The notes beneath the pieces were generated by a model. It had not been told where the DNA came from. It did no database searches and was given only the letters and a program-made list of their open reading frames with translations. From the NCBI GenBank assembly GCA_000827495.1, contig KN817593.1:1-64000 (forward strand): 64,000 nt of DNA, read 5' to 3'. A program made the position numbers and the translations under genes. The stretch is from Hypholoma sublateritium FD-334 SS-4. Lineage: Eukaryota; Basidiomycota; Agaricomycetes; Agaricales; Strophariaceae. Of the stretch, positions 21,740 to 34,109 are shown in pieces. Within the stretch, counting starts at the first letter, position 1; each line of letters opens with the position of its first letter.

Positions 21740-23850
21740 GGTCCGTTTTAGCAAATATGGGGGATTCGAGTGCGGGACCAATTTCAGCCTACTGAGTGGT
21801 GTAGAAGGAGGCTACAGCTGCGGCCAACCTGACTGCGGCGCCGACTCGGACGCCCAAGCCGACGCAGTTCAAACCCCAGGCACTGTAGTTGAGCGGGCGA
21901 ATCTGGAACTACCAAACAACGCATCCTTGGAGCCCGGAGGATGCGCGATTCGTAAAGATCTGAATGAAGCACTACAAAAGAAACACAGGTGGTTAGGCCG
22001 ATTCGCCAGAGCTGCGGGTGGTTATCTATCCAATGGATTGTGATGTTCGGCGAGGTAGGAGTGGAGTTCACTGAATATTGAACGACCGGAGGGACTAGGA
22101 CTGTGTTGGAACACCCAACGCAGGCCCGTCCCCGTCGACGAGAGCGGACTCGACGTAGCTCTTGCAGAAGAGTCTAACGTCCAAGTCGGACGCGAACTTG
22201 AACTCGACCGTGATGATGCTCAGGTCTACAGTCACGGTGACGTTAGCTGCGGCCCGAGGGCCGAATTGCACAGCCATAAGTAAGTGACGCGTTCTCAGAT
22301 CTCAGCGGCTTCTGTTCATTCAGCCTCTCTTCGTGCATGCGGGCACGTACTGCTCCCCTTTCACCCAGCGGACTATTTCAAGAACCTGGCTCTGGATTAT
22401 TTGAAGCTCTTCAGCGGATCTTCCGAGCTGCCCGCGCAGACTCGGACGAACATTGCTTTGACTCTCAACGCCGTCTGCTTAACTAGATGATCTCAATCGA
22501 CCGTGCGTACAGCCTGCGATGGGTGGATTTCGAAGTTTTTACGGTCGACGACGTCAAGACAAGCTCCGCAGACGTGTTCCTCGCCGCCCATGCCGTTCTT
22601 CGCGGGGGCGGTGTTCCAAATGTAAGGTTCTCAGTTATGTCTGCGATTTGCGGCCGATGCCCAATTTGAATCCTCCATAACATTCCAGGGCTTAGCGTTG
22701 GCTTCGACCATTGTGGATATGCCAGGAATTAAGTCCTACGAAGCGAACGGCAGCTACTCCCCTCGTCCCTCTTCTTCGAGCGCGTCTCCCAGGTCGGAAC
22801 CCGGAGCAATTGGCGTCGACGACCCGACTTCAAGGCTCCGGGCTACAAACCTCATGGCGTCGCGTGCACATGCGGAGCAGGAGAACGGCTGGACGCCGAC
22901 GATCGTAGCACTGGAACAGGTCGACTGCCTCGAAGATAGTGTGCAAATGCAGCACGGTGTCCCGCTTTGCACTCTGAGACTAATTTCTCATGCTTTACGC
23001 TTTGTCCTCGCTTTTTCCGCGTCAGGTATGAAGAGCGGACATTCGACCTCACGGGACACATCCACCACTCATTGCCTTCTCAACGCGCCACTGCACTGGG
23101 CGCTCCGGTGCAGGACGCCGCGGAGAGCCGTGTAGGGCATCCTGGTCAATGTTCGCATGCTCTGCCAGAGCTCGATCAGGTATAAGCTATTTCAACTGGC
23201 AATATTAGCATATATCTATTCCTTGTCATAATTTGGGGTCCCATTCCATTGGAAATGAAAAATCCGGCTAGCGACTCAGATTTTTACCGCATCACCTGAG
23301 GCCTTTGCGGGGTGAATTTAGATGTCCGTGGGAATATATTCAATTCATTACGCCGACTGTACTAGTAAGTTTGTGATAACATTCGACATCCGTCTCTTTG
23401 GAACGGTCCTGATACTTCTGCAGTCAGACTGTGAGGCCACGCAGACATACGCAGGCGAGTACGCAAGACACATTGAGTCGGGTGGCCCGATTCAGTGTCG
23501 CAAGAGTACCGCGGATTTTCAACTTCGATCGTTGACTGCGGTAGAGTTCAACTTGAAGAAGTTATTTTTTCTCAGTAAGAACTGCGCCCCGGAAGTGAAT
23601 AAAATTGGCGCTTCAGTCTAACCTGGCAATACTACACCACTACTGGCGACATTTACTACAGCCCTCCCGGTAAGCAGGCGCCTCGATCTACACTCAGGGT
23701 AATGTTGTCTTACGTGCTCTCAATTAATCCTTCAGTGTACCGAGACCCAGGTCGCGACGCCCTAAGAACTTGCCTCAACATCTTAGCTCAGCTCTGAAAG
23801 GCACGTCTAACCGGTCATAAGCTGCAATCAGACGACGTCGAACTAACTGA
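21740..23850 (+). other. Unresolved coding-like exons, probably a degenerate or unusual gene
   Basis: Several plus-strand segments look coding. They are 22487-22624 (YSLRWVDFEVFTVDDVK) joined by a plausible GTAAGG..CAG intron to 22690-22950 (LALASTIVDMPGIKSYEANG, then a Ser/Pro-rich stretch), and 23430-23620 (YAGEYARHIESGGPIQCRK). Minus-strand frames over 22095-22277 are equally protein-like, and I could not decide on a strand. No complete gene model without stops was found and no family was recognised. Decay after insertion of the neighbouring Plavaka element is one possible explanation. Confidence 0.3.
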
Positions 23851-23861
23851 TTGTGCCCCAG

Positions 23862-26780
23862 ATGCCCTACTGCAACAACCACGTCGTCGATTGGTCTTTG
23901 GGCACGGTGTTATTACGCGACGGTAGCATTTTCTGCTCGCCGAACTCGAAACGAGCGGTATTCATTCCCGATGAAGCCCAATCCCGCGCCAATCCGTTCC
24001 AAGATCCCAAAAAATTCAACTTCTTCCAACCTGTGTGGTGGGACTGGAGCCATGGATGGACGGCGTTTGTGCCGCTGTCTCCGTCATTTCTCTCCCTACC
24101 GTTCCAACCGCTCTGCTGGAAACCGCGTATTGTTGAGACCACGAAGCCCATCATTCTTCCCTCCGGCGCTACGCAACGTCAACGTCAATATGCGATTCAT
24201 GGCGACGATTGCCACCAGTGGTTCCAATGTGAACAACAACTAGCACGAGCTGCTGATGCAATGAGGATGTTCTATCATATCCCAGGAACGGTGCCCCCCT
24301 TGCCTTCTTCTTTCGGATTAAGTGGCCTACACCAATCTCGGGATGAAGCAGAACAATGTATCGCTACTTGTCGCAAGTGGTTTACGGTTTGGATGGGATT
24401 TTTATCGTATCTAATTGCCCAAACAAGTAGAGCTGAATACCAAAAGCCAACCTCTGGCCCGTTGCCAGGCTGGTATACGCACCTTCTGGAGAAAAATATC
24501 GCGCCTCCGTGGCTTGATGGGCTGGCTGGCTCTAGTGTTTGCGCTTTCGACGCCCACACAGTCCGCGCCGGGATCATCTTATCTCTCACGGATTCCGACC
24601 GACATCGCCCTCCAGCTCAATGGTTCATCGCCCATCAGGTACCGTGCTGGTACCGACTCTCACGACATTCAGAACAATACCTCAAGAAAGATGCTTTTCT
24701 AAGGCAATTAATTCCGCCGCCCCAGCTTCTCCAGGCTGAGCTTACCAAGATATTTAAGGAACCGAGGCTTCCGTTGGTCTTACTTATAATCAAGGCGTAT
24801 ACGGGCTTTGAATGGGGAGAATACAACGAAGCAGTGCGGAAAATTCTTAGCATCGAACACGCTACTTCGGTAGTTCTAGATATATGCTCCACTGAGCTGA
24901 GCGAGCGACGTGGTCTTCGGTTGGAGTTGGACCAACCCTCTCAGCGCGATCGCACGTTACACGAAATGAAAATTATTTTAGCCGAGCGAGAGGACGCGAT
25001 GCGGGCAGAAATCTCCAGAGCGCAGGTCTGTTTGGAGCAAGGAATGGTCGAAAGGGATGACTTTGAAGGAACGACGTCCCTTCATTCCCATTGGTCACAC
25101 TTCTTTGAAAAACGTGCGAAACGAGAGAATGAACTACTTCAAAGTGAATCCGAACAAGACCGCCTGGCCCGCCTCCAACGTGAGAGGAACCCACCCGTTA
25201 GTAAATGCAGAATGTACGCATGGCAGGAGGTTAAAACGTCTGGCGGAGGCATTGTTTATGCGCGGACCTTGATGAAAAAAGGCGAACATGCAGATCTTGT
25301 TGCACACTATAAGCCGAGCAAAACTAAGTTCTATGCTCGATTTAATGAATGGGACTTTTTCGAGGATTTTGATCCAGAAAGTTGTAGACAAGTACCTTAT
25401 GATGATTTTGAAGATAATGGATCGGAGTCTGAGCGAGACCTGCCAACGCCCAATGAACAGCCCGTTGACGAGAGCCAGCAGGACCGTTGCCCAATGCCTG
25501 CAGCAAAGAAAAATGCGATGGAACTCTATGCAACTGCTGCTGTTGACGACTACTCTCATCGATCTGAGTTTGCAATGGACACTATGTCGGACGCGATGAC
25601 AAACGAGGCCGACAGGAACTCCTTTAATACTGCCACTGTTACAGAAACTCGGATCATTGAGCGAGCTTATTGGCAGTTTGGTTTCGTGCCTGCGCTCGGC
25701 CGGAAATTCATTGACTCAGCGCTGAAATTCAGCTGGAAGGAAGTCCTCCATACTTTAGGCAGCACGGGCGCAGATACGGAATATGTTACAGCCGCTGACA
25801 AAGTTGCTTTGCAGACTTTTTTTTCCTCCTTGGTCAGCAAGACCGGGATTCCAAGCGACTTGGATGACCTATCTGATCAAAACCATTCATATCTGCTTTC
25901 TAGGGTTGGCTTGGAATCTTTTGAATTAATCAACGAAAAATGGTTTATCTTTCTCGCACCACGTTTAGCAACATCTTCCTGGAAGTTGGGAGTGGACAGT
26001 CCTGCAGCAGCTCTGTACATTCTCCGAGTTCTAGCAACTACGCGCCGAGTCCACACTTCGTATACATTAGGAGACTTACTGATACGAAATGGCGTGCGAT
26101 TCCGCACCCTTGAGAAGGTTCCCAAGGCGGACCATCAGAGGCTTTTTCAGCCCTTCTGTCCGCAATCCTATCGACAGAGCGGTTACACATTTACTGTCGA
26201 CGATTTCCAAGCTTCTCTACTTCAAATAAAGTATCTACTACGGACCCTGCCAGGGCGCGCAGCTTTGCTTCGGGGTGGAATCGTTGGCCGTATTGCACGC
26301 GAATTTCTTCGACCTTATGAAGTCTTGGATGGTCCCTCAGTTGAGGCGACATTTGCTCGCAATGGACTCTGCGTGGATGCAAAAGACGGTGGAAATGAAT
26401 ATTGGGACGATGATCTGACTGAGCAAGAAATTGCAATTATCTGCGGGACGTATGTTATGTATACTGGTGAGCTTTCTCGCTATTGGTCTAAATAATGTAG
26501 AAACTGATTTTTTCATTCCATAGGCTCTGGAGAGCAAACTACCAAGATCTCCTGGTTTCCTCCTCCTCAGTCATGGGAGGGGAGTTCGTACGACTCTTTG
26601 GAGTGGACGCCAAAGGCGGAAGAGGTGTTTCAAAGCGTTTTTATCGATGCACGAAAAGGGGAGTTCCAGCCGCTGTCGGCTAGGCGATGGCGAGATCGTC
26701 TGCGGGATTTCAAGAGCCCTCGTAAAGCTTTCGAAAATAACAAGGTTCGCGCAAGCACTTTTTTGACGCGGAATAAATAA
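23862..26780 (+). CDS. Uncharacterised Agaricomycete family protein, copy 1, 953 aa
   Basis: Exons 23862-26466 and 26524-26780 (2862 nt) join in frame through GTGAGC..TAG; the frame is open for 2.6 kb. The N-terminal third contains aromatic-rich blocks (QPVWWDWSHGWTAFVPLSP, PFQPLCWKPRIVE) and PPLPSSFGLSG. A hydrophobic helix-like segment (WFTVWMGFLSYLIAQT) and WLDGLAGSSVCAFD with the following VRAGIIL come next. The middle is charged and probably coiled (HEMKIILAEREDAMRAEI). The C-terminal third is globular. The paralogue at 63002 shares the N-terminal blocks in the same order. I know this architecture only as a lineage-specific hypothetical family. The ATG directly follows an acceptor-like CCCCAG, so an upstream 5' exon may exist. 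Confidence 0.75.
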
Positions 26781-27365
26781 ATGGCTTGGATATTGGTAGC
26801 TTGAATGAATTCGACATATTGGCATATGTATCGTACACAATGTACTGCAAATTTCGAGGCAGCGGCTGCCAGTATTCAAATAGTACGTCAACATCTTACT
26901 CTAGGCCACTAGAAAGCACGGGTACTTAGTAGTATGCCGTTTCTGCCCTCAATTTGCGTAACCCAACGTGGCACAGTATGACATATAACTCCGAGGGCAT
27001 CAATTGCTCCACCCTTCATTATTGACTCTAGATGCAATATTAGTCTACCCAGATCTCCCCGTCCAAGTCAAATGCCCGAAATTGCAAGACACCGCCGTCC
27101 TTCACCGTTCACGATGCCTTCCGTTGTTTCTGCGCCTCTCACCGGTTCGTGACTCGGAGCATTTGTTGAAACACCGCAGTTTGACTGCGAGGCGCAGTTG
27201 TGGTTGCGGAGAGTCGGATCCAGCCCTTCGCAGCGTCGCGGCTATAGGCGCGCTGCGGTCACTGCGATAATGCCACATGGCAAACCAGTATTTAATCAAG
27301 CAATGGGGGCCAAGGTCCGGAAGCTAACGTCTCCACTTTGAAGCTCGAATCTTACTACTGCTCAC
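26781..27365. other. Intergenic, no gene seen
   Basis: There are no supported frames or repeats. It presumably contains the terminator region of the gene ending at 26780. Confidence 0.5.
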
Positions 27366-28017
27366 ATGGCTCTCCCAAGGACATATAGAGGCACCCTGAA
27401 CTATCAAGAAACAGAAATTGTATTCATCAATTCTTCTCCAGCGAAAGGGGTTGGCCTGCTACCTCCCCGCGTCATAAAACGCAAAGACGGCCACTACAGT
27501 GTCTCCAACCTTCTCAAAACAAAGAGTAATCGCCACATCAGGAAGCCGGGTGGCAAGGCTCAAGCGCGATTTTGCCCAGACTTCAGGTATACTCAGGCTA
27601 TTGTTGGCATTAAATGCGGAACCCGGATACCCATCCGGAGCGCTTACTGTACTTTTGTCTAGTCTCTGAGCTTGAAGTGGACCATTTCCAACCTCTTATT
27701 GCTTCGCATGGGAGAGATTCTTTGCCCGGTAAGTCAAACCCGATATTGCCAAAACATTTTGCGTTCCAGTGCTAATCCATTGTTGGTCAGTTAACATCAT
27801 CAATATGCAATGGGCCCCCGTTTTCAATCCTTCAGAAGAACATACGTCGTCTTTCTCTCAACTGATGAGCCTCGATATGCTACCTGCTCGAGGGCTTCTA
27901 GAAGTGGACATGTACCGGGATACTTTAATTATCTTGAATGTATCTTATATCGAACTGCTTAATTATCATATGGTGAAGCGACGCGAACCACTTCTTGTCA
28001 AGTGCAACTTGAAGTGA
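27366..28017 (+). CDS. Hypothetical protein, uncertain splicing
   Basis: Three coding-like segments lie in order. They are 27366-27590 (TYRGTLNYQETEIVFINSSP, KRKDGHYSVSNLLKTK), about 27660-27728 (SELEVDHFQPLIASHGRD) and 27791-28017 (NIINMQWAPVFNPSEE, ending in TGA). The second intron (27729-27790, GTAAGT..CAG) is convincing. The first cannot be placed without a phase conflict, so either the gene has lost one splice site or the first segment uses a donor I did not identify. No family was recognised. Confidence 0.4.
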
Positions 28018-28601
28018 ACAGAATTTATGATACATTCAAGAGAGTAAGTATCCTGAATCCACCATATGGTAAGCCACCGTACTAGAATATAAACGCTGAA
28101 AAATAATATTTTTCAAAAATTTATCCTGAAGCTGCTCAGCTGTAAATGTGAGACACGATTCGGAAGGTCAAAACCGTTAGTGAGTTCTGACTCCTCGTTA
28201 GCGAACTTTAAGTACTTGACATCGTACGTGGGCTGTCAATTCTGATTCGTGACTCGTGAGAGCTTCAACTTTCAAGGCTGTGAGTGAGCCTGTGCTCCAG
28301 AATCCATAGTGGGACGTTGTGGCAAATTTAACAATCAACTTGCCGCGGTGCTACCCCGAATCGCCATCATCATCACTTCATCGCACTTTGTCCGTCTCCC
28401 CCTTCAGCGTAAAATCCCTAGCCCTCAAATGCTTGGTCTAGCCTTAGGTTTAACCCGCCACACTGTCGAATGCAATGAATCGGAGCCGGAAGAACTGGAG
28501 GACGCCTCAAGATCGACTTCGGATAGCCGTTTCCTAGCCCAGCAGTGGCCTGAGCCCGGGAGCGCACCTGGTACTATGTCGGAAACCCTGTACCTAACAG
28601 C
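28018..28601. other. Intergenic, no gene seen
   Basis: This is an AT-rich to mixed stretch. A plus-strand frame at 28309-28608 lacks any supporting feature and overlaps the TATA box, so it is left out. Confidence 0.5.
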
Positions 28602-28609
28602 TATATAAG
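28602..28609 (+). promoter_or_regulatory. Strong TATA box upstream of GC island 2
   Basis: TATATAAG is followed by G-rich and then a long CT-rich tract (28617-28670) and CACCACAACA, the classic arrangement of a fungal core promoter and transcription start. It faces the GC-rich island at 28.8-30.7 kb. Confidence 0.6.
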
Positions 28610-28799
28610 GGGGAGGCCCTTCGCCTCTTTCCATCATTCCCTTCCTCCCCATCCTCGGCTCTCACCTGCACTCACCACAACAGCGCGCTCCCGATTCGGC
28701 TTGCGCCAACGTCTGGCGGCTGCGAGCTGCCTCCTTCAAATGGTAGACGCCGTCTCTCTATGGTGAACTGGCGCAAGCTAACGCGCTGCGTCTAGGTGT

Positions 28800-30740
28800 C
28801 CGCTGCTTTTTGGACGGCTGGTAAGCTCATCCGTCCCGTCCGCTTGCACAGAACTGACGCGGCGCCTTGAGCTAGCTCAGGTGTGCGATGCGACTACGGA
28901 GCGGTGCGCACAGGCGGACAGTCCTGGCGCAGAGGCGTTAGAATCAATGGAACGGCGAGAACGGTACGCACCTCGTGTCATCGCGAACTGACCCGCACGC
29001 ACCGCCTCCAGCGCCTCCGGACTCGTCGCGCCGCGCCGTGCGTTCCCATCCGCAGCCTGTACCCCACCAAGCCCAGCGGACGCCAATGGATGAGCTGTCA
29101 TCGAAAGGTAAGATGTACACGTACCTCATGAGCCTCTGCACACTGACGCCCTCCTGAGCGCCACGCCGGCCCGCCGGCGCCAACGGACAGCAGCGTTCCG
29201 GAGCGCTGTGCGTCGCCCACGCCGGTCAGTGACCTCCACCGCTGTGCACGCCCCCAGGCGCTAACACACCTCCGCTGCAGCGCGGATCGAGCAAGACCAC
29301 GACGCCAGGCGCAGCGAACACCGCCGCCGCCGTCCCCGCGCGTCGTCTCGGCCGCTGCGCGTGCGTGTGTGGAGAGATGCGGCGGCATGCTCGTGCGCTG
29401 GAGTCGCCCCTGCGTGCTGCAGCACGGCAACGCACGCGCCTCCAACACCTCCCGAATCGTCGCGCCGCACCGCCCGTTCCCATTCACCGTGTCTGCAGCC
29501 CACCGAGCCCGGCGCACGCCGATGGATGAGCTGTCATCAAAAGGTAAGGGATACACGCACCTCATGACCCGGCGAACACTGACGCACTCCTAGAGCGCCT
29601 CCGCATCCCAGCGCCACCCCGCGCCACGCTGGTCAGTGACCTTCATCGCTGTGCGTGGTCCCAAGCGCTGACACACCTCCAATGCAGCGCGGATCGAGCA
29701 AGACTACGATGGTGGGTGCTGCGAACGTCGCCGCCGCTATCACTGCGCGCGCGTGTGGGCACATGCGGCGGCATGCTCGTGCGCGACAGCGCCACGCCGC
29801 GGTCGGACACGCCCACGACGCATGCGCTGGCACAGCGCTGCCTCCAACGTCCTCGACGATCCCGCGCCCCAGCGATGGACGTGAGTCGTCGTCTCGCTGT
29901 CGTCGTGTCCGTGCGCCCGAGGCTGACGGCGCCGTTGCAGATGATGTGCCACCGCGACACATGCTGGGATGTGCCCCGCACGCCGCTGGGCGGCGTCTCC
30001 ACATGTGCGTGTGCGCGCTGCACTTCGACGCTCCCGGGGCGTTCCGCGGCGCTGCGACGTGGCGTCGACCCCGTGCCTCTGCCCGTCGAAGAACGCCAGC
30101 GCCGACAACGCCCGCAGCCCCTTTGCGCGGGATCAGCGATGCGCACCGTGCGCGCCGCAGCCGGAGCGCGCTGTTCAAGCGCCCCGTGCGCCGGTGCTCT
30201 CGTCCTCCGTGGACGACTGTGTGAGTCGCGGCGGCGGTGTTCGCGCGCCCAAGGCTGACGCCGCACTTGTAGGCGATGCCTTGGCGCGACACTGGACGGG
30301 ACAGCCGACTCGCGCCGTGTGGCCGCGCTTGCTGGATGCGCGCGTCGTCGTGACGTGGTGCCGCCCGCGATGGAGATGGAGGTGTGAACGTAGCCGGCGA
30401 CGTTGCAGGGGCGCGCCGTGTCCTCGCTGTCGTGACGTGGCGCAGCCTGTCGCCCCTGCGCCTCTGCCCGTGCGCGCTCCAGAAGCGGAGCGCGCGATGT
30501 CTTCTGCGCACCCGTGTGTGCGCTGGACGCTGACCCACCTACACATGGCGCCCACGTCTCCCTGGCCGTCTTCGCGCGTCCGCGCTGGCGGCGTCGTCTC
30601 GTGCCGCCCTGCCATCAATGACGACGGCGCGCCCATCGCATGCAGCGCCGTTCCTAAGCGGGACTTGTCGGCGCAGCGCGCGCGCGGCGCCTCGTCGTCG
30701 CTGGCGGTGTGGTGCCTGTCGCGCCCGCCGGTGTAGGTAG
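28800..30740 (+). repeat. GC-rich island 2: repeated exon/intron-like units behind a promoter
   Basis: Intron-like blocks on the plus strand have consensus donors, a CTGAC or CTAAC branch point and CAG/TAG acceptors. Examples are 28820-28879, 28961-29007, 29884-29943 and 30222-30272. Two consecutive units are plainly related: the exon end CCAATGGATGAGCTGTCATC with its intron occurs near 29080 and again (CCGATGGATGAGCTGTCATC) near 29518; the intron GTCAGTGACCT..GCAG plus the following exon CGCGGATCGAGCAAGAC occurs near 29224 and 29634. The encoded segments are Ser/Arg/Pro/Ala-rich (PPDSSRRAVRSH, PMDELSSK, RGSSKTTTPGAAN). A continuous spliced frame could not be built, so the locus may be a decayed gene or a non-coding spliced transcript. 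Confidence 0.5.
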
Positions 30741-33700
30741 ACAGATAGTTAGGTAGATAGATGTTTCATGACGATTGAGTATGTAACTAGATATGAGGCT
30801 ACCCCCCAAAAAAGACTCACTTTCGTCTTGCTTTCGTCGCACCATTCTTGTATCTCTCTAGATAATATCTCTTTCAACGGCTGAACTTCCAAATCCGTCT
30901 GGTTGTACCATCATTCTCTAGATCATCTACGAAAATCGATATAACTAATTATAAGATGAGAAAAAATAAACAAACTTGGATTTTTTATGGGTTCCAATCT
31001 TCGATTCTCCGAGTCCCCTTCCCATCCTTTGAAATATGTCTATCGTCGCCTAATCCGACGGGGTACTCAAAAATATGTACTTTGTATAATAAAGATTACA
31101 CATACCATTGCTGCAGCTGGGCCGGATGCGGTCTCCATGCCAGAGTGCTGCAGCGGATGAATGGGCCTTGCGCGTGCGCCTGCTATAAATACGGCTGTTG
31201 TTTATCTTGGAATCTCCGACTGACGGTGAAGGTGCTTTGCTTTTCTATACATGCCTTGCGATTTCAAAACAGGCGACACCTCCATGTATGAGCTACCCCC
31301 TAGCGTGATTGCAGCTGTTCACAAGCGCTGTAGTTAGCAATCTCGCTGTTGATCAGGGTTTGACTCGGGACTGCGGGCATTCTTGTTTTTATCGCGGTTC
31401 AGAGCCGCATCAGCTGCTTTTCGTGCAAATTGAATTGCTCGAATAGCATCGTACATCCGACCCTGTCGTAGCGTCAATTCAACAACGACAATGCTGTCAA
31501 ATTGCACTCATCTGACTGAGCGCGGGTCAAGTCTGATGTCTGATGGAAGACAAAGTTTTTTTCGCTCAGGTTCGTCGGAATTGGTCACATTTAAACCAAA
31601 CTCTGATCGCTTGCTATATGACTGCCAGGAACTGACGCGTCCTCGTAGTTTCTTCCGCCGCTTGGCGGTATCGGAGTGCTTTCCGGGCGGTGTTTCGAAC
31701 ACTAACACCAGTTGTAGAAGCTCTCGTCTGGATTGACAGAATATGTTTTGTCAGGTGGTGCGGTGACGATCGCAAGTCAATGACGTACTGATCATTCTTC
31801 AGCAAATGAAGAGCGCTTCGTTTATCATAGATGCTGCGAGAGGCTGAGATTGTGAGGTATCTGTACTGGCAGGGGCCCCTGGTCTTGACAGACTCGAGAA
31901 GGGCCTCGAAGAGTTTGGCCTGGGTTGGTACTAAGCTAGTGTCGAATGCGTGAGCAGTGTTCATCTATTCTCAATCAAATTAGATCTATACCTTTTGTTT
32001 TCCGATGTCAGAAGACACATGATATCTCTTTGTCAACGCTCACAGTACATAAATTATGACCTTCAGGGTTGCAGATAGGAACTTTGTCAGAGAACAATGC
32101 CGAAATTCCAAGAAACTGATCTCGCTTTTGAGCGAACATCTTTCTGTCATGGACAATTTCATTCAATCAAGTTGCCCCTAATGAAAAAGATCGGCGGTTG
32201 ACATATTTTCTTCCAGCTCCAATCACCGTGGTAATCAATCAGAACGCAGCTGGATTTGTTTCAGAGCCCGCGCATGCTCCTCTGTTTCGCCATGAAAACA
32301 ACCAGCGCCGTCGGGTGTATGAACACGAGAAGCGATACACGCAGTCTTCTTTTGTGGCTATTTACGTGAACAAGTGGGATCAAAAATGTAACTCGAGAGA
32401 GCTGGAGCGGCTTCCAAAAAGCGCACCAGAAATCGCTGGTTCATATTGACAGAGGACAGCAAGACATATAGTATGAAACCATATATCCAGCACTGTTGAC
32501 ACTGAGCTTTCCGGTCCGCATATTGCGATTTTGTTCGGGAGCACGGTTTGCAGCATATTCTCCATTTGCAAACCTGATACATTCATACTATCAGTTATTG
32601 ACTACTAAATCGCTACACTGTGAGACTCACCGTTCGCCGCGCTGAAGATCAACAGTAGATCGTACCATGTCATCAGGGCACTGAACACTGAGCACGCCAG
32701 TCTCAGATAGGTTGTCAGCACATTTATACTGCGATTTCAAGCTTTGATTGGATAGTTAATTTTGTGTTATAGCACGTTACTAGGTTACTTCAAAAGCGGG
32801 TCATGCGACGTACATCATCAATATCTTTTTCTGATAGACTCTTCAGGTAGTCTTTGAATTCGGCATCAGCAGGATAGTGCGCCCGACCTTCGAATAGAGA
32901 ATAATCATGGGCAAGCTATTCTTTTTGTATCGGTTGACATGAAATTTGCCGTCGGGCGTGAGAAGTGTGATTGAGATGGCTACAGAAACATTTGAGCAAG
33001 GTCGTTCTTACTCACATATTCTGAACTCACCAAAGAGGTTTCGGAGTTTCTGCCCAACGCTCTTCCATGTTGAAATTCGTCTCTGGGCATGGTGGACACT
33101 GGACACAATACAAACAAGTTCCAGGAATGGAATGAATTTTCACTAGGCCGGTGCGGAGTCATACATTGATACCACGTGATTGTCCAAATTGCTGATACGG
33201 CTCTGATATAATATGAATAAAATATATCACAGACGATATAAGGGCGGACTCACCGAGACATCACTTGTGAATACACTGTCGGTCAATCTGCGCAGAGATG
33301 CAACAAAATCATATGCCGAGCCTTTTTATTCGAGGCGATTGACGTGTAAGTAATTGGCGGAGAACGATGAAAAAAAGGCTGGCGTAGGTTGTTTGGTGTT
33401 ACCGGGAAGAATTCAAGTGCAAGGAGCTGGCCAATGCGATCATCTGTCGCATCACATCTGCAAAATGTACCACGGCGTTGTGAATGCTGTTTACATCGAG
33501 AAGGTGAAACAAGAGTCGACAGCCTGAGTCGCACTGAAAGTGGGACATACATTGCCACCGTGTCCCAAATATCTATGGGCCTTCTTGCCAGACCTTGGCC
33601 CAATGTGTGGGCATCGCATGGTTTGAAATGAAGCACTCAGAACCAGTGGCATTACGTCCAAAGCTGTCATCGCAACAAACAGTTCGCAGTTTCTCGCCGC

Positions 33701-34105
33701 ATGTGCGCAGAGTTCCAATAGCTTGGTGATAGTACTCTCGCGAAAACAGGCCGTCCTGGAAACGGTCTTGCATGACGCAGAATGCCTGTAGTTGTTCGCG
33801 TATCATGTTCAGGCGTATTCAGGTTGCTTTTTGCTTCGAAGCCGAGGCACTGCTCTTCAGCATTCCTGGACTGGGGCCATGCATCCTGAATCAGATTCCT
33901 GATACTGCTGAAGCTGCAGAAAGTTGCCTAGACTCTATATTTCTTGTTAAATCTGAGTGATACATGCACTATAAATCCAGTGTTCGCACCTCTGCCCTCA
34001 GTTTGGCCAAATTCTTAGCGTCTAGGACTCACTTGCGACGCGCTGTCCGAAAAACATGAGATGCATACAATAAAGGAAAAGGAAAAGGAAAATAGAAACA
34101 AGATC
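30741..34105. other. AT-rich region with isolated unrecognised minus-strand exons
   Basis: Two minus-strand stretches look coding. The first, 31964-31700, contains HAFDTSLVPTQAKLFEALL and SIYDKRSALHLLKNDQYVID. The second, 33806-33380, contains REQLQAFCVMQDRFQDG and DIWDTVAMYVPLSVRLR, apparently followed by a GTAACA..AAG intron. They could belong to one large minus-strand gene or be relics. I could not link them or name a family. The rest (30.75-31.5, 32.0-33.2, 33.8-34.1 kb) shows nothing supportable. Confidence 0.35.
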
Positions 34106-34109
34106 ATCA

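Noticed and set aside
22095..22277. Minus-strand frame with beta-strand-like text (VTVTVDLSIITVEFKF)
   Set aside because: The opposite strand is equally open, no splice sites join it to neighbours and no family matches; it is reported only within the unresolved region.
27340..27365. tRNA-like B-box (AGCTCGAATC) near 27344
   Set aside because: There is no matching A box, no acceptor stem and no T-arm pairing; no tRNA could be drawn anywhere in the window.
29633..30538. Long minus-strand open frame (301 codons) in GC island 2
   Set aside because: It has the same compositional artefact; plus-strand splice-like structure and the TATA box point the other way.
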